5,581 nt of DNA from Croceicoccus sp. (GCA_029936705.1 JAPYSD010000265.1:1-5581), one strand, 5' to 3'; numbered from the stretch's first letter, positions 1 through 4,928 are shown. Numbers and translations are program-made. The notes: generated by a model from the letters alone, not told the origin.

Positions 1-11
1 GGCCTAAGCGG

Positions 12-479
12 TCACCCCAGAAGCTTGGCTTTCTGCGCTTGGAACTCGTCTTCCGACAATGCACCTGAAGCGCGCAGGCTTTGCAATCGCTCGAGGTTAT
101 CGATGATGTTTGGCTCAGATTTCGATGAGGGCTGCGCGCTCTGCTTCTCAAGCCGGATCGGCGTTTCCAGCGAAGATGGTTCGCTGCTCTCATTGTATTG
201 AACTTCGGTGAGATAACCTTTCTTGAGCAGGCTCTTGGCATAAAGCTCGTTGCCGGACGCTCCAAGGTAGCACCACATGCCTATCACTATCATCCAACCA
301 AGGACGGGTATAAGTAGGCTGATGCAGCCGATGACAAAGACAACTGCTGCGGTCGACCACATTTCTTTAACGAGGCACCAGATGAAGCCGAAAAAGAATG
401 CTGGCCAGTTCCATCCCTCATAGATCTCCACGCGGTTACCGCTTTGCGGATGATAGGCGTAGCCTGCAAGCGTACTCAT
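12..479 (-). CDS. DUF2628-like two-helix membrane protein with C-terminal SHOCT motif
   Basis: This 155-residue protein is probably an inner-membrane protein of unknown function. The N-terminus has an aromatic G-W-N-W-P-A-F-F-F-G-F-I-W stretch (about residues 22-34), typical of DUF2628-type proteins, followed by hydrophobic segments at about 43-60 and 61-74. The family-like G-x-x-x-N-E-L and L-L-K-K-G-Y-L elements follow at 73-90. A polar Ser/Glu-rich linker (96-125) leads to a C-terminal SHOCT motif at about 128-155 (L-E-R-L-Q-S-L, then G-A-L-S-E-D-E-F and K-A-K-L-L). SHOCT is a short motif often found at protein ends and thought to mediate oligomerisation or ligand binding. The ATG has a strong AGGGGG ribosome site 5 nt upstream. 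It is the last gene in the array, separated from dcd by 131 bp, so it may have its own promoter. The domain assignment is from motif recognition; the role is unknown. Confidence 0.87.
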   Translation of the reverse strand: MSTLAGYAYHPQSGNRVEIYEGWNWPAFFFGFIWCLVKEMWSTAAVVFVIGCISLLIPVLGWMIVIGMWCYLGASGNELYAKSLLKKGYLTEVQYNESSEPSSLETPIRLEKQSAQPSSKSEPNIIDNLERLQSLRASGALSEDEFQAQKAKLLG

Positions 480-484
480 GTTTG

Positions 485-490
485 CCCCCT
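485..490 (-). promoter_or_regulatory. Ribosome binding site of the SHOCT membrane protein gene
   Basis: AGGGGG on the minus strand lies 5 nt before the ATG at 479. It fixes that start and is among the stronger Shine-Dalgarno sites in the window. Confidence 0.7.
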
Positions 491-495
491 GTCGT

Positions 496-669
496 TTAGT
501 CCGCCTTAAGATGCGGGATTGTTTCGATAAAAGTACTATAATCCTTCCCGCAAGAGGGATTCTTAGAAATCGAGTACCACGTTTTCACCGAATACGCGTT
601 TAGGCTGCCATCACAGGCGAGGCAGCGTGACTCCGCGCTGGCCCATGTATTTGCCAGATCGATCTGCAT
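496..669 (-). CDS. Doubtful small ORF overlapping the 3' end of dcd
   Basis: A 57-codon frame starts inside dcd and fills most of the otherwise empty 480-610 gap. In its favour: GAGG lies 6 nt before the ATG at 669, and the product has a C-L-A-C-D-G motif (residues 16-21) plus a later S-C-G, loosely like small phage zinc-ribbon proteins. Against it: the overlap with dcd is 59 bp, the C-L-A-C residues are read from bases that also encode the conserved Dcd tail T-L-P-R-L, and only about half of the third positions after the overlap are G or C, lower than in the clear genes. The gap itself is AT-richer than its surroundings (61 G+C of 131 by hand count), as expected of a leader or promoter region for the next gene. 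No convincing -10/-35 pair was found there. Treat it as a candidate only. Confidence 0.25.
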   Translation of the reverse strand: MQIDLANTWASAESRCLACDGSLNAYSVKTWYSISKNPSCGKDYSTFIETIPHLKAD

Positions 670-1165
670 AGCTGACCTCACACGGCTCATTGCCTTTGAG
701 GAAGAGGAACTGGCAGACGCCCTCGTTGGCGTAGATTTTGGCCGGCAGCGGCGTGGTATTTGAGAATTCGAGTGTGACGTGCCCTTCCCAGCCTGGCTCT
801 AACGGCGTGACATTCACGATGATGCCGCAGCGGGCATAAGTGCTCTTGCCCAGGCAGATGACCAGGACGTCCTTGGGGACGCGGAAATATTCCACTGTGC
901 GAGCTAGAGCGAAGCTGTTGGGCGGAATGACGCAGCAGTCGGTCTGGCGGTCGACGAAGCTGTTTGGCTGGAAGTTCTTCGGATCGACGACAGCGGAATC
1001 GACATTCGTGAAGATCTTGAACTCGTCAGCCACGCGCGCATCGTAGCCGTAGGATGACAGGCCGTAGGAGATGCAGCCTTCGCGAGTCTGCTTTTCGACG
1101 AACGGTTCGATCATGGCGGATGCGCGGGCTTGCTCGCGGATCCACCTATCCGAAAGGATGGACAT
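611..1165 (-). CDS. dcd: dCTP deaminase
   Basis: This 184-residue cytosolic enzyme deaminates dCTP to dUTP, feeding dUMP and then dTTP synthesis. Family landmarks are intact: the S-Y-G-x-S-S-Y-G-Y-D-A-R segment (33-44), I-P-P-N-S-F-A-L-A-R-T (80-90), the active-site loop G-K-S-T-Y-A-R-C-G (106-114), the T-L-E-F-S-N strand whose Glu133 corresponds to the catalytic Glu138 of the E. coli enzyme, and the C-terminal lid G-Q-R-G-V-T-L-P-R-L (175-184). Length and wording match, from memory, the alphaproteobacterial form. The start at 1165 fits the usual M-S-I-x-x-D-x-W-I-R N-terminus, although its ribosome site is weak (GAAAG, about 11 nt away). It follows the 112-residue unknown gene by 27 bp and is probably cotranscribed. 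Nucleotide-pool genes of this kind are common on phages; a recently acquired host copy is equally possible. Confidence 0.97.
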   Translation of the reverse strand: MSILSDRWIREQARASAMIEPFVEKQTREGCISYGLSSYGYDARVADEFKIFTNVDSAVVDPKNFQPNSFVDRQTDCCVIPPNSFALARTVEYFRVPKDVLVICLGKSTYARCGIIVNVTPLEPGWEGHVTLEFSNTTPLPAKIYANEGVCQFLFLKGNEPCEVSYADRSGKYMGQRGVTLPRL

Positions 1166-1192
1166 GGGGATGTTGCTTTCGTTTTGCGGGGA

Positions 1193-1531
1193 TCAGGTGG
1201 CTGAGATGCCGACCATGTCGCACTCGTAGCGGACGGATTGTTCGGCCAGTTGATCGCGGTCATCGCCGACAAGGACAAATCCGTCGGCATCGGCGTGCGG
1301 CTGATAGATCACGAAGTTGCCTGGCTGCTGAGAGACGCGTTCCATGAGCGCAAGCTCTTCTTTGCGATGAGCCATGGCCTGTTGTTCAGGGGTCAGGGAG
1401 GCCGCCCCTTCAAACCCGTTCATAAAGGGTAGTTCGAACACAAACCGGCGCGGGACAATGCGGAAGCCCAGCTGTTTGGCCTTGTCCTGCCATGATCCGG
1501 ATAGCGGAGTGATTGTTGTCTGCGCGTTCAT
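1193..1531 (-). CDS. Unknown 112-residue protein, coupled to the upstream gene
   Basis: I do not recognise this protein. It has no signal peptide or membrane segment. Residues 12-39 are a mixed basic/aromatic segment (W-Q-D-K-A-K-Q-L-G-F-R-I-V-P-R-R-F). Residues 47-69 are probably helical and charged (T-P-E-Q-Q-A-M-A-H-R-K-E-E-L). The C-terminal third looks like a small beta unit with F-V-I-Y-Q-P-H, D-A-D-G-F-V-L-V-G-D-D and a final C-D-M-V-G-I. Start and stop overlap as TGATG: the ATG shares its A with the TGA of the 149-residue gene upstream. AGGGA lies 9 nt before the ATG, inside that gene's last codons, so the two are translationally coupled and may act together. Dcd follows 27 bp downstream. 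The reading frame is well supported by arrangement; function is unknown. Confidence 0.78.
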   Translation of the reverse strand: MNAQTTITPLSGSWQDKAKQLGFRIVPRRFVFELPFMNGFEGAASLTPEQQAMAHRKEELALMERVSQQPGNFVIYQPHADADGFVLVGDDRDQLAEQSVRYECDMVGISAT

Positions 1532-1980
1532 CAGGTGCGTTCCCTTTCTTGTTCACGAAGCTCCGAGACGAGATCTGCGATGGTCCCGGTGACCGGAACG
1601 GTCTTTCGGTTGAGGCCGCTCATTGCACCGAGTGTCCGCGGCGCGAATGTGTTGTCTGCCTCATGGGTAAGGCGAACGAGGCCTGGGCGGTCTTCCTGGT
1701 CCGGGCGAAAATCGATCGAAGCCACGATGTCATCGTTATCGATGACGTGGATTGCCGTTTCGGCGCCAAGGCCGAAGGGACCGAGAACCTCTACCTTACG
1801 GTCAGGCATCTCGAGCTGGATTTCAGCGGCAATTGCCTTGACCATCTGGACGTGGCCGATCGTGCTCAGCTGATCGATTTTGGATTTTGCGTCTGCGATA
1901 ACCGCCTCGAGTTTGGCGAGTTTGGCCTCGTTGGCCCGGTTAGTCGCCCTGGCCTTGGCGAACATGGCTTCAATCTGCAT
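1531..1980 (-). CDS. Unknown 149-residue protein with N-terminal coiled coil
   Basis: I do not recognise this protein. Residues 1-39 are Ala/Lys/Glu-rich and predicted by eye to form a long amphipathic helix or coiled coil (A-K-L-A-K-L-E-A-V-I-A-D-A-K-S-K-I). Residues 46-57 may be a second helix (M-V-K-A-I-A-A-E-I-Q-L-E). From about 62 the sequence turns beta-rich, with K-V-E-V-L-G-P-F-G-L-G-A-E-T-A-I-H-V-I and D-I-V-A-S-I-D-F-R-P. It ends in another charged helix (I-A-D-L-V-S-E-L-R-E-Q-E-R-E-R). There is no signal peptide or membrane segment. The start at 1980 is fixed by AGGAG 6 nt upstream. It lies 36 bp after the A2 gene and its stop codon overlaps the start of the next unknown gene (TGATG). 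The shape, a helical oligomerisation arm plus a small globular domain, is inference. Confidence 0.8.
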   Translation of the reverse strand: MQIEAMFAKARATNRANEAKLAKLEAVIADAKSKIDQLSTIGHVQMVKAIAAEIQLEMPDRKVEVLGPFGLGAETAIHVIDNDDIVASIDFRPDQEDRPGLVRLTHEADNTFAPRTLGAMSGLNRKTVPVTGTIADLVSELREQERERT

Positions 1981-1986
1981 GGGTCA

Positions 1987-1991
1987 CTCCT
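1987..1991 (-). promoter_or_regulatory. Ribosome binding site of the 149-residue coiled-coil gene
   Basis: AGGAG on the minus strand, 6 nt before the ATG at 1980, is a near-consensus Shine-Dalgarno site. It suggests that translation re-initiates strongly here, so this gene and its coupled partner may be made in larger amounts than their neighbours. Confidence 0.75.
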
Positions 1992-2016
1992 ATTGGGGCA
2001 TTGTAGGATGCAAGGT

Positions 2017-2325
2017 TCATGCGGCCAAAGGAGGCGGCGTGATTTTCTGCTCGATGTGCGCGGCGAGCCACTGAGGGACGAAATCCCAGTCGAAGCAGTC
2101 GCTGGTGGCGCGTTCTTCGGCGCTCATCGCCTCCCAGGCCGAATGGCAATCTGGTGCCAGCATCGCGATGTCGAGGCGGAATTGGGCGGTGCCAACGGCC
2201 TCGCTCAAGGTCTTGGTCGCGCGGCCGAGATCACTGTCTTCGGCAATGAGTTTGCAAGCCGCTTCCCATAGGCAAGCGGCGGCTTCGAGCAGGTCGATAT
2301 CCTGCTCGGTCAGTTTCTGACCCAT
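2017..2325 (-). CDS. Unknown small protein A2, paralogue of the 3159-3446 product
   Basis: This 102-residue protein belongs to a family I do not recognise that is present twice in this window. An N-terminal helix carries A-C-L-W-E (17-21). After a variable middle, the region 50-94 aligns without gaps to residues 49-93 of the 3159-3446 product. By hand count 19 of 45 positions are identical, including R-L-x-I, L-x-P-x-C, the Trp at 64, C77 and D-F-V-P-x-W-L (81-87). Three cysteines (18, 60, 77) are shared by both copies. There is no signal peptide or membrane segment. GGAG lies 6 nt before the ATG at 2325, which supports that start. It follows the GNAT gene by 33 bp. It ends in a short Pro/Ala tail (T-P-P-P-L-A-A) absent from the other copy. 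A small cytosolic phage or mobile-element protein is the safest description. Confidence 0.82.
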   Translation of the reverse strand: MGQKLTEQDIDLLEAAACLWEAACKLIAEDSDLGRATKTLSEAVGTAQFRLDIAMLAPDCHSAWEAMSAEERATSDCFDWDFVPQWLAAHIEQKITPPPLAA

Positions 2326-2358
2326 TGGGTTCTCCGGTTTTTAATGAGGGGTGCTGGC

Positions 2359-2703
2359 CTAGGCCGCTGATGCCCATTCGATTGCGGGCGGGTAGTTGGC
2401 CATCAGGCCGAAACGGAAGTCTCGAATGAGATTGAAACCGTGACGTTCGTAGAACCGCCTTGAAGCAGCGCAGGCCGGCGAAAGGTAGACGGGCCAACCG
2501 GCTTCATGACACATTTCGACGAGGATCGGCAGGACCCTGCTGCCAGTGCCCTGGCCCGGCTCATCAGCATAAAGGTCGGTTAGAATGACGCCCACTGGAT
2601 AGGCGCCAGGATGTGGAAGCGCCTCGGCGATATCGAGGCTGATGGGTTCGTCTGCGAACGCATCCTGAATGGCGTATTCCAGACGCCGGAAGTCGGAGTT
2701 CAT
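2359..2703 (-). CDS. Small GNAT-family N-acetyltransferase
   Basis: This 114-residue protein is probably an acetyl-CoA-dependent N-acetyltransferase of unknown substrate. The visible GNAT core is a strand V-G-V-I-L-T-D-L-Y (37-45), the acetyl-CoA pyrophosphate loop P-G-Q-G-T-G-S-R-V-L (49-58) followed by the motif A helix, a strand W-P-V-Y-L-S-P (70-76), and the typical ending R-R-F-Y-E-R-H-G-F (82-90). It is short for the superfamily: the first two GNAT strands are reduced. The loop has Pro where Arg or Gln is usual, though R/Q-G-x-G-x-G spacing is otherwise kept; similar compact GNATs occur in phages. The ATG overlaps the upstream stop as ATGA after a run of six A, with only a weak GGAT ribosome site inside the upstream gene, so translation probably depends on coupling. 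Family confident, substrate unknown. Confidence 0.86.
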   Translation of the reverse strand: MNSDFRRLEYAIQDAFADEPISLDIAEALPHPGAYPVGVILTDLYADEPGQGTGSRVLPILVEMCHEAGWPVYLSPACAASRRFYERHGFNLIRDFRFGLMANYPPAIEWASAA

Positions 2704-3023
2704 TTTTTGATCCAGCGTGTAATCTCAGGTTCTTCGATGGTCCCGGCGAAGATTGGCATCAAGAGGTAGTTCTTACCAATGCTGGCTGCGAGATCTGCTG
2801 CATCGGCTGGGTGAACAATGGCGAAGCTTGGCAGGCCAATGGGACAATCGTCGTCTCCTTGGATGTTCCTGCCAGCGGCATTTGCGACCTGGAACCCCAT
2901 CAGGGTCTCGCCGGGCTTATCAGCGGCTAGGTCGTATTCGCGTTCTTCTTCGCAGGCGCAGACCTCGTCCGGCAGTTCGCAATCCGTGCAGGTCGGCTCA
3001 TCAGGTTCGGCGTAGTCAGTCAT
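2700..3023 (-). CDS. Four-cysteine (zinc-knuckle-like) protein Z2 with an unknown C-terminal domain
   Basis: This 107-residue acidic protein is not recognised as a named family. The N-terminus is Asp/Glu-rich, followed by a knuckle C-x2-C-E-L-P-x3-C-A-C-E-E-E-R with cysteines at 12, 15, 22 and 24. This spacing suggests binding of one metal ion, probably zinc, and the same motif occurs in the gene immediately upstream. Residues 40-107 form a separate segment (L-M-G-F-Q-V-A-N-A-A-G-R, P-I-G-L-P-S-F-A-I-V-H-P, Y-L-L-M-P-I-F-A-G-T-I) with no match I know. The start at 3023 is chosen over a longer frame from 3107. It overlaps the Z1 stop by 8 bp and puts the knuckle near the N-terminus as in Z1; the longer frame would lie across much of Z1. 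Its ribosome site (GAAAGA) is weak. Its stop overlaps the GNAT start (ATGA). Confidence 0.8.
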   Translation of the reverse strand: MTDYAEPDEPTCTDCELPDEVCACEEEREYDLAADKPGETLMGFQVANAAGRNIQGDDDCPIGLPSFAIVHPADAADLAASIGKNYLLMPIFAGTIEEPEITRWIKK

Positions 3024-3159
3024 CAACGGGATCTTTCGGTTTGATTGGGGGCGGCAGGCGAAGCTCTTGCTCCTTCCAGGCTCGATCGATCTGGCGCTGC
3101 TCGTCACAGGCGCAGATCTGTATAGGCAGTTCGCATCTGGAGCAGTGGGAAGCGGGCAT
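3016..3159 (-). CDS. 47-residue four-cysteine (zinc-knuckle-like) protein Z1
   Basis: This very small protein is not a family I can name. Residues 6-18 are C-x2-C-E-L-P-x3-C-A-C (cysteines 6, 9, 16, 18), followed by D-E-Q-R and a charged helix, then a proline-rich end (L-P-P-P-I-K-P-K-D-P). The four cysteines probably bind one zinc ion. The knuckle and the residues after it match Z2: C, C, E, L, P, C, A, C, E, R, D and A are all shared. The start at 3159 is chosen because its ATG shares the A of the upstream stop (TGATG) and AAAGG lies 6 nt before it; a longer frame from 3222 would run into the A1 gene. Translation is clearly coupled to A1. Possible roles include an adaptor or nucleic-acid-binding peptide, which is inference. 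Confidence 0.78.
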   Translation of the reverse strand: MPASHCSRCELPIQICACDEQRQIDRAWKEQELRLPPPIKPKDPVDD

Positions 3160-3446
3160 CAGAGGCCTTTCTGCAGCAGGTGTTTCGTCAGCCAAGCCGG
3201 GACGAAGTCGTAATCGTAGCATCCTGCATCGGCTTGCTGATCATCGTCGAGGCCCTTCCAGTCACGGATGCATCGAGGCGTCAGTTCGACGATCTCCAGC
3301 CGCAAGGCGGCAGATCCCATGCGATCGAGTGATGACCGGATCACCTCGACCTCCGCTATGTCATGCGGCATCCGGTGAATGAGGTTGAGGGCGCTTTCCC
3401 ACAGGCAAGCCGACGTCTCGGCGATGAACTTCTCGTCTTCGGTCAT
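3159..3446 (-). CDS. Unknown small protein A1, paralogue of the 2017-2325 product
   Basis: This 95-residue protein belongs to the same unrecognised family as A2. Landmarks are S-A-C-L-W-E (12-17), L-R-L-E-I-V-E-L-T-P-R-C (48-59), the Trp at 63, G-C-Y-D-Y-D-F-V-P-A-W-L (75-86) and a final H-L-L-Q-K. The spacing between A-C-L-W and R-L-x-I is three residues longer than in A2. The start at 3446 is preferred over 3470 or 3521 for three reasons: GAGAGGA lies 9 nt upstream, the start falls 4 bp after the preceding gene's stop, and this N-terminus lines up with that of A2. There is no signal peptide or membrane segment. Its stop shares a base with the Z1 start. It is probably cytosolic; the function is unknown, and the conserved cysteine and tryptophan positions may mark a fold core or partner surface. 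Confidence 0.83.
   Translation of the reverse strand: MTEDEKFIAETSACLWESALNLIHRMPHDIAEVEVIRSSLDRMGSAALRLEIVELTPRCIRDWKGLDDDQQADAGCYDYDFVPAWLTKHLLQKGL
3166..3170 (-). promoter_or_regulatory. Ribosome binding site deciding the Z1 start
   Basis: AAAGG on the minus strand, inside the last codons of A1, lies 6 nt before the ATG at 3159. It favours the 47-residue form of Z1 over longer in-frame alternatives. Confidence 0.65.
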
Positions 3447-3450
3447 GGGG

Positions 3451-3642
3451 CTAGGTCCTCTCGATGACATAGTATCGGTCCGGCTTGCCATCGGGCATCC
3501 AGCCAGGTTCCGATTGGCCAACGAGCGTGCGGTCGCGCAGCCGCCAGTGCGTAATGTCGCGCTCGTTATGAGGATGAACGTCGAGAGGGTTCATTACGGC
3601 AAAGAACTCGTCCTTTGACACGCTTTTGCGTTTCGAGGTCAC
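3451..3642 (-). CDS. Unknown 63-residue protein (GTG start; ATG alternative at 3657)
   Basis: I do not recognise this protein. It has a basic, hydrophilic N-terminus (T-S-K-R-K-S-V-S-K-D-E) and a core rich in charged and aromatic residues: F-F-A-V-M-N-P-L-D-V-H-P-H-N, then I-T-H-W-R-L-R-D-R-T-L-V-G, P-G-W-M-P-D-G-K-P-D-R and a final Y-Y-V-I-E-R. It has no membrane segment. Two starts are possible. The ATG at 3657 overlaps the methyltransferase stop as ATGA but has no visible ribosome site. The GTG at 3642 has AAGGA 6 nt upstream, located just after the methyltransferase stop. I prefer the GTG start; the ATG version adds five residues (M-K-G-S-T). The gene sits between the methyltransferase and A1, 4 bp before A1, and is probably part of the coupled block. 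Confidence 0.75.
   Translation of the reverse strand: MTSKRKSVSKDEFFAVMNPLDVHPHNERDITHWRLRDRTLVGQSEPGWMPDGKPDRYYVIERT
3456..3462 (-). promoter_or_regulatory. Ribosome binding site deciding the A1 start
   Basis: GAGAGGA on the minus strand ends 9 nt before the ATG at 3446 and overlaps the last codons of the 63-residue gene. It supports the 95-residue form of A1. Confidence 0.65.
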
Positions 3643-3646
3643 TGTG

Positions 3647-3654
3647 CTTCCTTT
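3647..3654 (-). promoter_or_regulatory. Ribosome binding site for a GTG start at 3642
   Basis: AAAGGAAG on the minus strand begins within the methyltransferase TGA stop, and its AAGGA core lies 6 nt before GTG 3642. A ribosome finishing the methyltransferase would be placed to re-initiate at the GTG. If the ATG at 3657 is used instead, these bases simply encode K-G-S. Confidence 0.6.
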
Positions 3655-4928
3655 CATGACGACATGGGATGTGCGCGAAAATCGCTCCGCTGGTCGAAAC
3701 GGAAGGCGGAGCCTTGCACGTATTCGAGCACGGGTTCGGAACTGATAAAGCGCCGGCCGAGATCGAGTGCGACCTTCCCGGTCGTGTTCGATCCAGCCAT
3801 AGGATCATAGACGGTTTCACCCGGCGCAGTTGTGAGCTGGATTACCCTTCGCGGGACCTCCTCGGGGAAGCGTGCTGGATGAAGCGAAAAGCCTGCTACG
3901 CGGCAGCGCCGGGCATATGTCCCCCCTCCTCCTACGCCGCCGGAAACGATCAGGTTCGAGGGAATTCTACCCTCGCCTCGGCGTGCAAAGGCGGCCTCAT
4001 TGATGTCGTATCCACCGGGCCGCCGAGCGTTCGCACGGCGGGCGTCACTGGCGATCTGTGAAGCGGAGCGCTCGGCATAGGGTTCACAGGGCATGCGCCT
4101 TGTGTCCCATGCCGGGTTGGGCGTCTTCGAGAGAAGGAGGATATGTTCGAGCGTATTGCGCGGCGTGACCCGTCTCTTGACCGCCCATTCGATTGCTCCG
4201 AGCTTGCTCGGATTATGCCAATTCATTCGGCCGGCAAGATGGAGTCCATGCCGGTCGATAGCATCCAGGGTGAAGCGTTCGACATATGGGGACAGCGAGG
4301 GTGTTCCCGGCTGGAAGACATCCATGACGTTCACCGCAAGGGTTCCATCTTCGCGAAGCAGGTCACGCCACAGGCCGACAAGTCCCGACATCCAGTCGAG
4401 CCATTCGGGCACCGTGAAGCGGCCATATTCCCGGTTGACGACTGGATATGGCGGGCTCGTCATGATGAGGGATATGCTGGCCGGCTCGATGGCACCGGCG
4501 GCTTCTTCCGCGTGAGCGAGGAAAGCCAAGCCGTTATCGAGGCTATAGATCAGAACAACCTTGCCGCGGTCGATCCTCGTTAGCTTTTCGCGGCCCTTGT
4601 CTGTCAGTTCCCATATTCCGCGCTCGCCTGCCACGAGCTGCTTGGCTACGAGTGTTTGCCGGGTCCAGCGGACCTGCTGGTCAAAGACCGCATAGTCCTG
4701 GTCAGAGCAGGTTTTCTTCTCACTGCGAACGTCTGGGTCCAGATTGAGACGCTCGGCGATCTCTCCATAGATATCGCGAGGCCGCGCTGCTCCGCCTCGT
4801 TCCTCGAGAACCTGTAGAAGCGGGTATTCCATCATTGCCTGCAGGCCGCGGCGGATTGAGGTGGGCGGCGCTGTTCGGCGATTATGTCGATCCGTATGCT
4901 CGGACGTTGGTCGTTTTCGAGCAGTCAT
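3654..4928 (-). CDS. DNA methyltransferase (N4-cytosine/N6-adenine, beta order) with N-terminal Mrr-N-like domain
   Basis: This 424-residue enzyme is predicted to transfer a methyl group from S-adenosylmethionine to a base in DNA. After a basic, probably disordered N-terminus (1-30), residues about 34-120 resemble the Mrr-N winged helix (Y-P-L-L-Q-V-L-E-E-R-G-G, then R-D-I-Y-G-E-I-A-E-R-L, ending I-W-E-L-T-D-K-G-R). The catalytic motif IV T-S-P-P-Y is at 157-161. The middle part has the N-W-H-N-P-S-K-L and E-W-A-V-K-R-R-V segments usual in this group. H-P-A-R-F-P (350-355) precedes the cofactor motif I D-P-M-A-G-S-N-T-T-G (375-384). The IV-before-I order defines the beta class; T-S-P-P-Y is more typical of N4-cytosine enzymes, but the base is not certain. 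No nuclease gene lies beside it. The start at 4928 has only a weak GGGG 8 nt upstream; Met32 is an alternative without a ribosome site. Confidence 0.93.
   Translation of the reverse strand: MTARKRPTSEHTDRHNRRTAPPTSIRRGLQAMMEYPLLQVLEERGGAARPRDIYGEIAERLNLDPDVRSEKKTCSDQDYAVFDQQVRWTRQTLVAKQLVAGERGIWELTDKGREKLTRIDRGKVVLIYSLDNGLAFLAHAEEAAGAIEPASISLIMTSPPYPVVNREYGRFTVPEWLDWMSGLVGLWRDLLREDGTLAVNVMDVFQPGTPSLSPYVERFTLDAIDRHGLHLAGRMNWHNPSKLGAIEWAVKRRVTPRNTLEHILLLSKTPNPAWDTRRMPCEPYAERSASQIASDARRANARRPGGYDINEAAFARRGEGRIPSNLIVSGGVGGGGTYARRCRVAGFSLHPARFPEEVPRRVIQLTTAPGETVYDPMAGSNTTGKVALDLGRRFISSEPVLEYVQGSAFRFDQRSDFRAHPMSS

Noticed and set aside
611..1165. Anti-phage dCTP deaminase defence gene
   Set aside because: The known defence enzymes of that type are larger and differ from the housekeeping form. 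This is a full, ordinary 184-residue Dcd with the standard active site and C-terminal lid.
1966..2020. A 16-codon ORF starting at the ATG that overlaps the A2 stop codon (leader-peptide idea)
   Set aside because: It has no ribosome site, is not in frame with the next gene, and an excellent AGGAG serves the true start at 1980. Overlapping ATGA alone is weak evidence.
1513..2271. A 252-codon open frame on the plus strand across two minus-strand genes and the gap between them
   Set aside because: Its codons are in exact antisense register with both minus-strand genes, a register that often stays open in high-GC DNA. It has no ribosome site I can see, and its product resembles no family. The minus-strand frames have ribosome sites, coupling and a paralogue.
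3753..4583. Several plus-strand open frames opposite the methyltransferase
   Set aside because: They lie entirely within a methyltransferase gene whose motifs run uninterrupted from end to end; they are antisense by-products.
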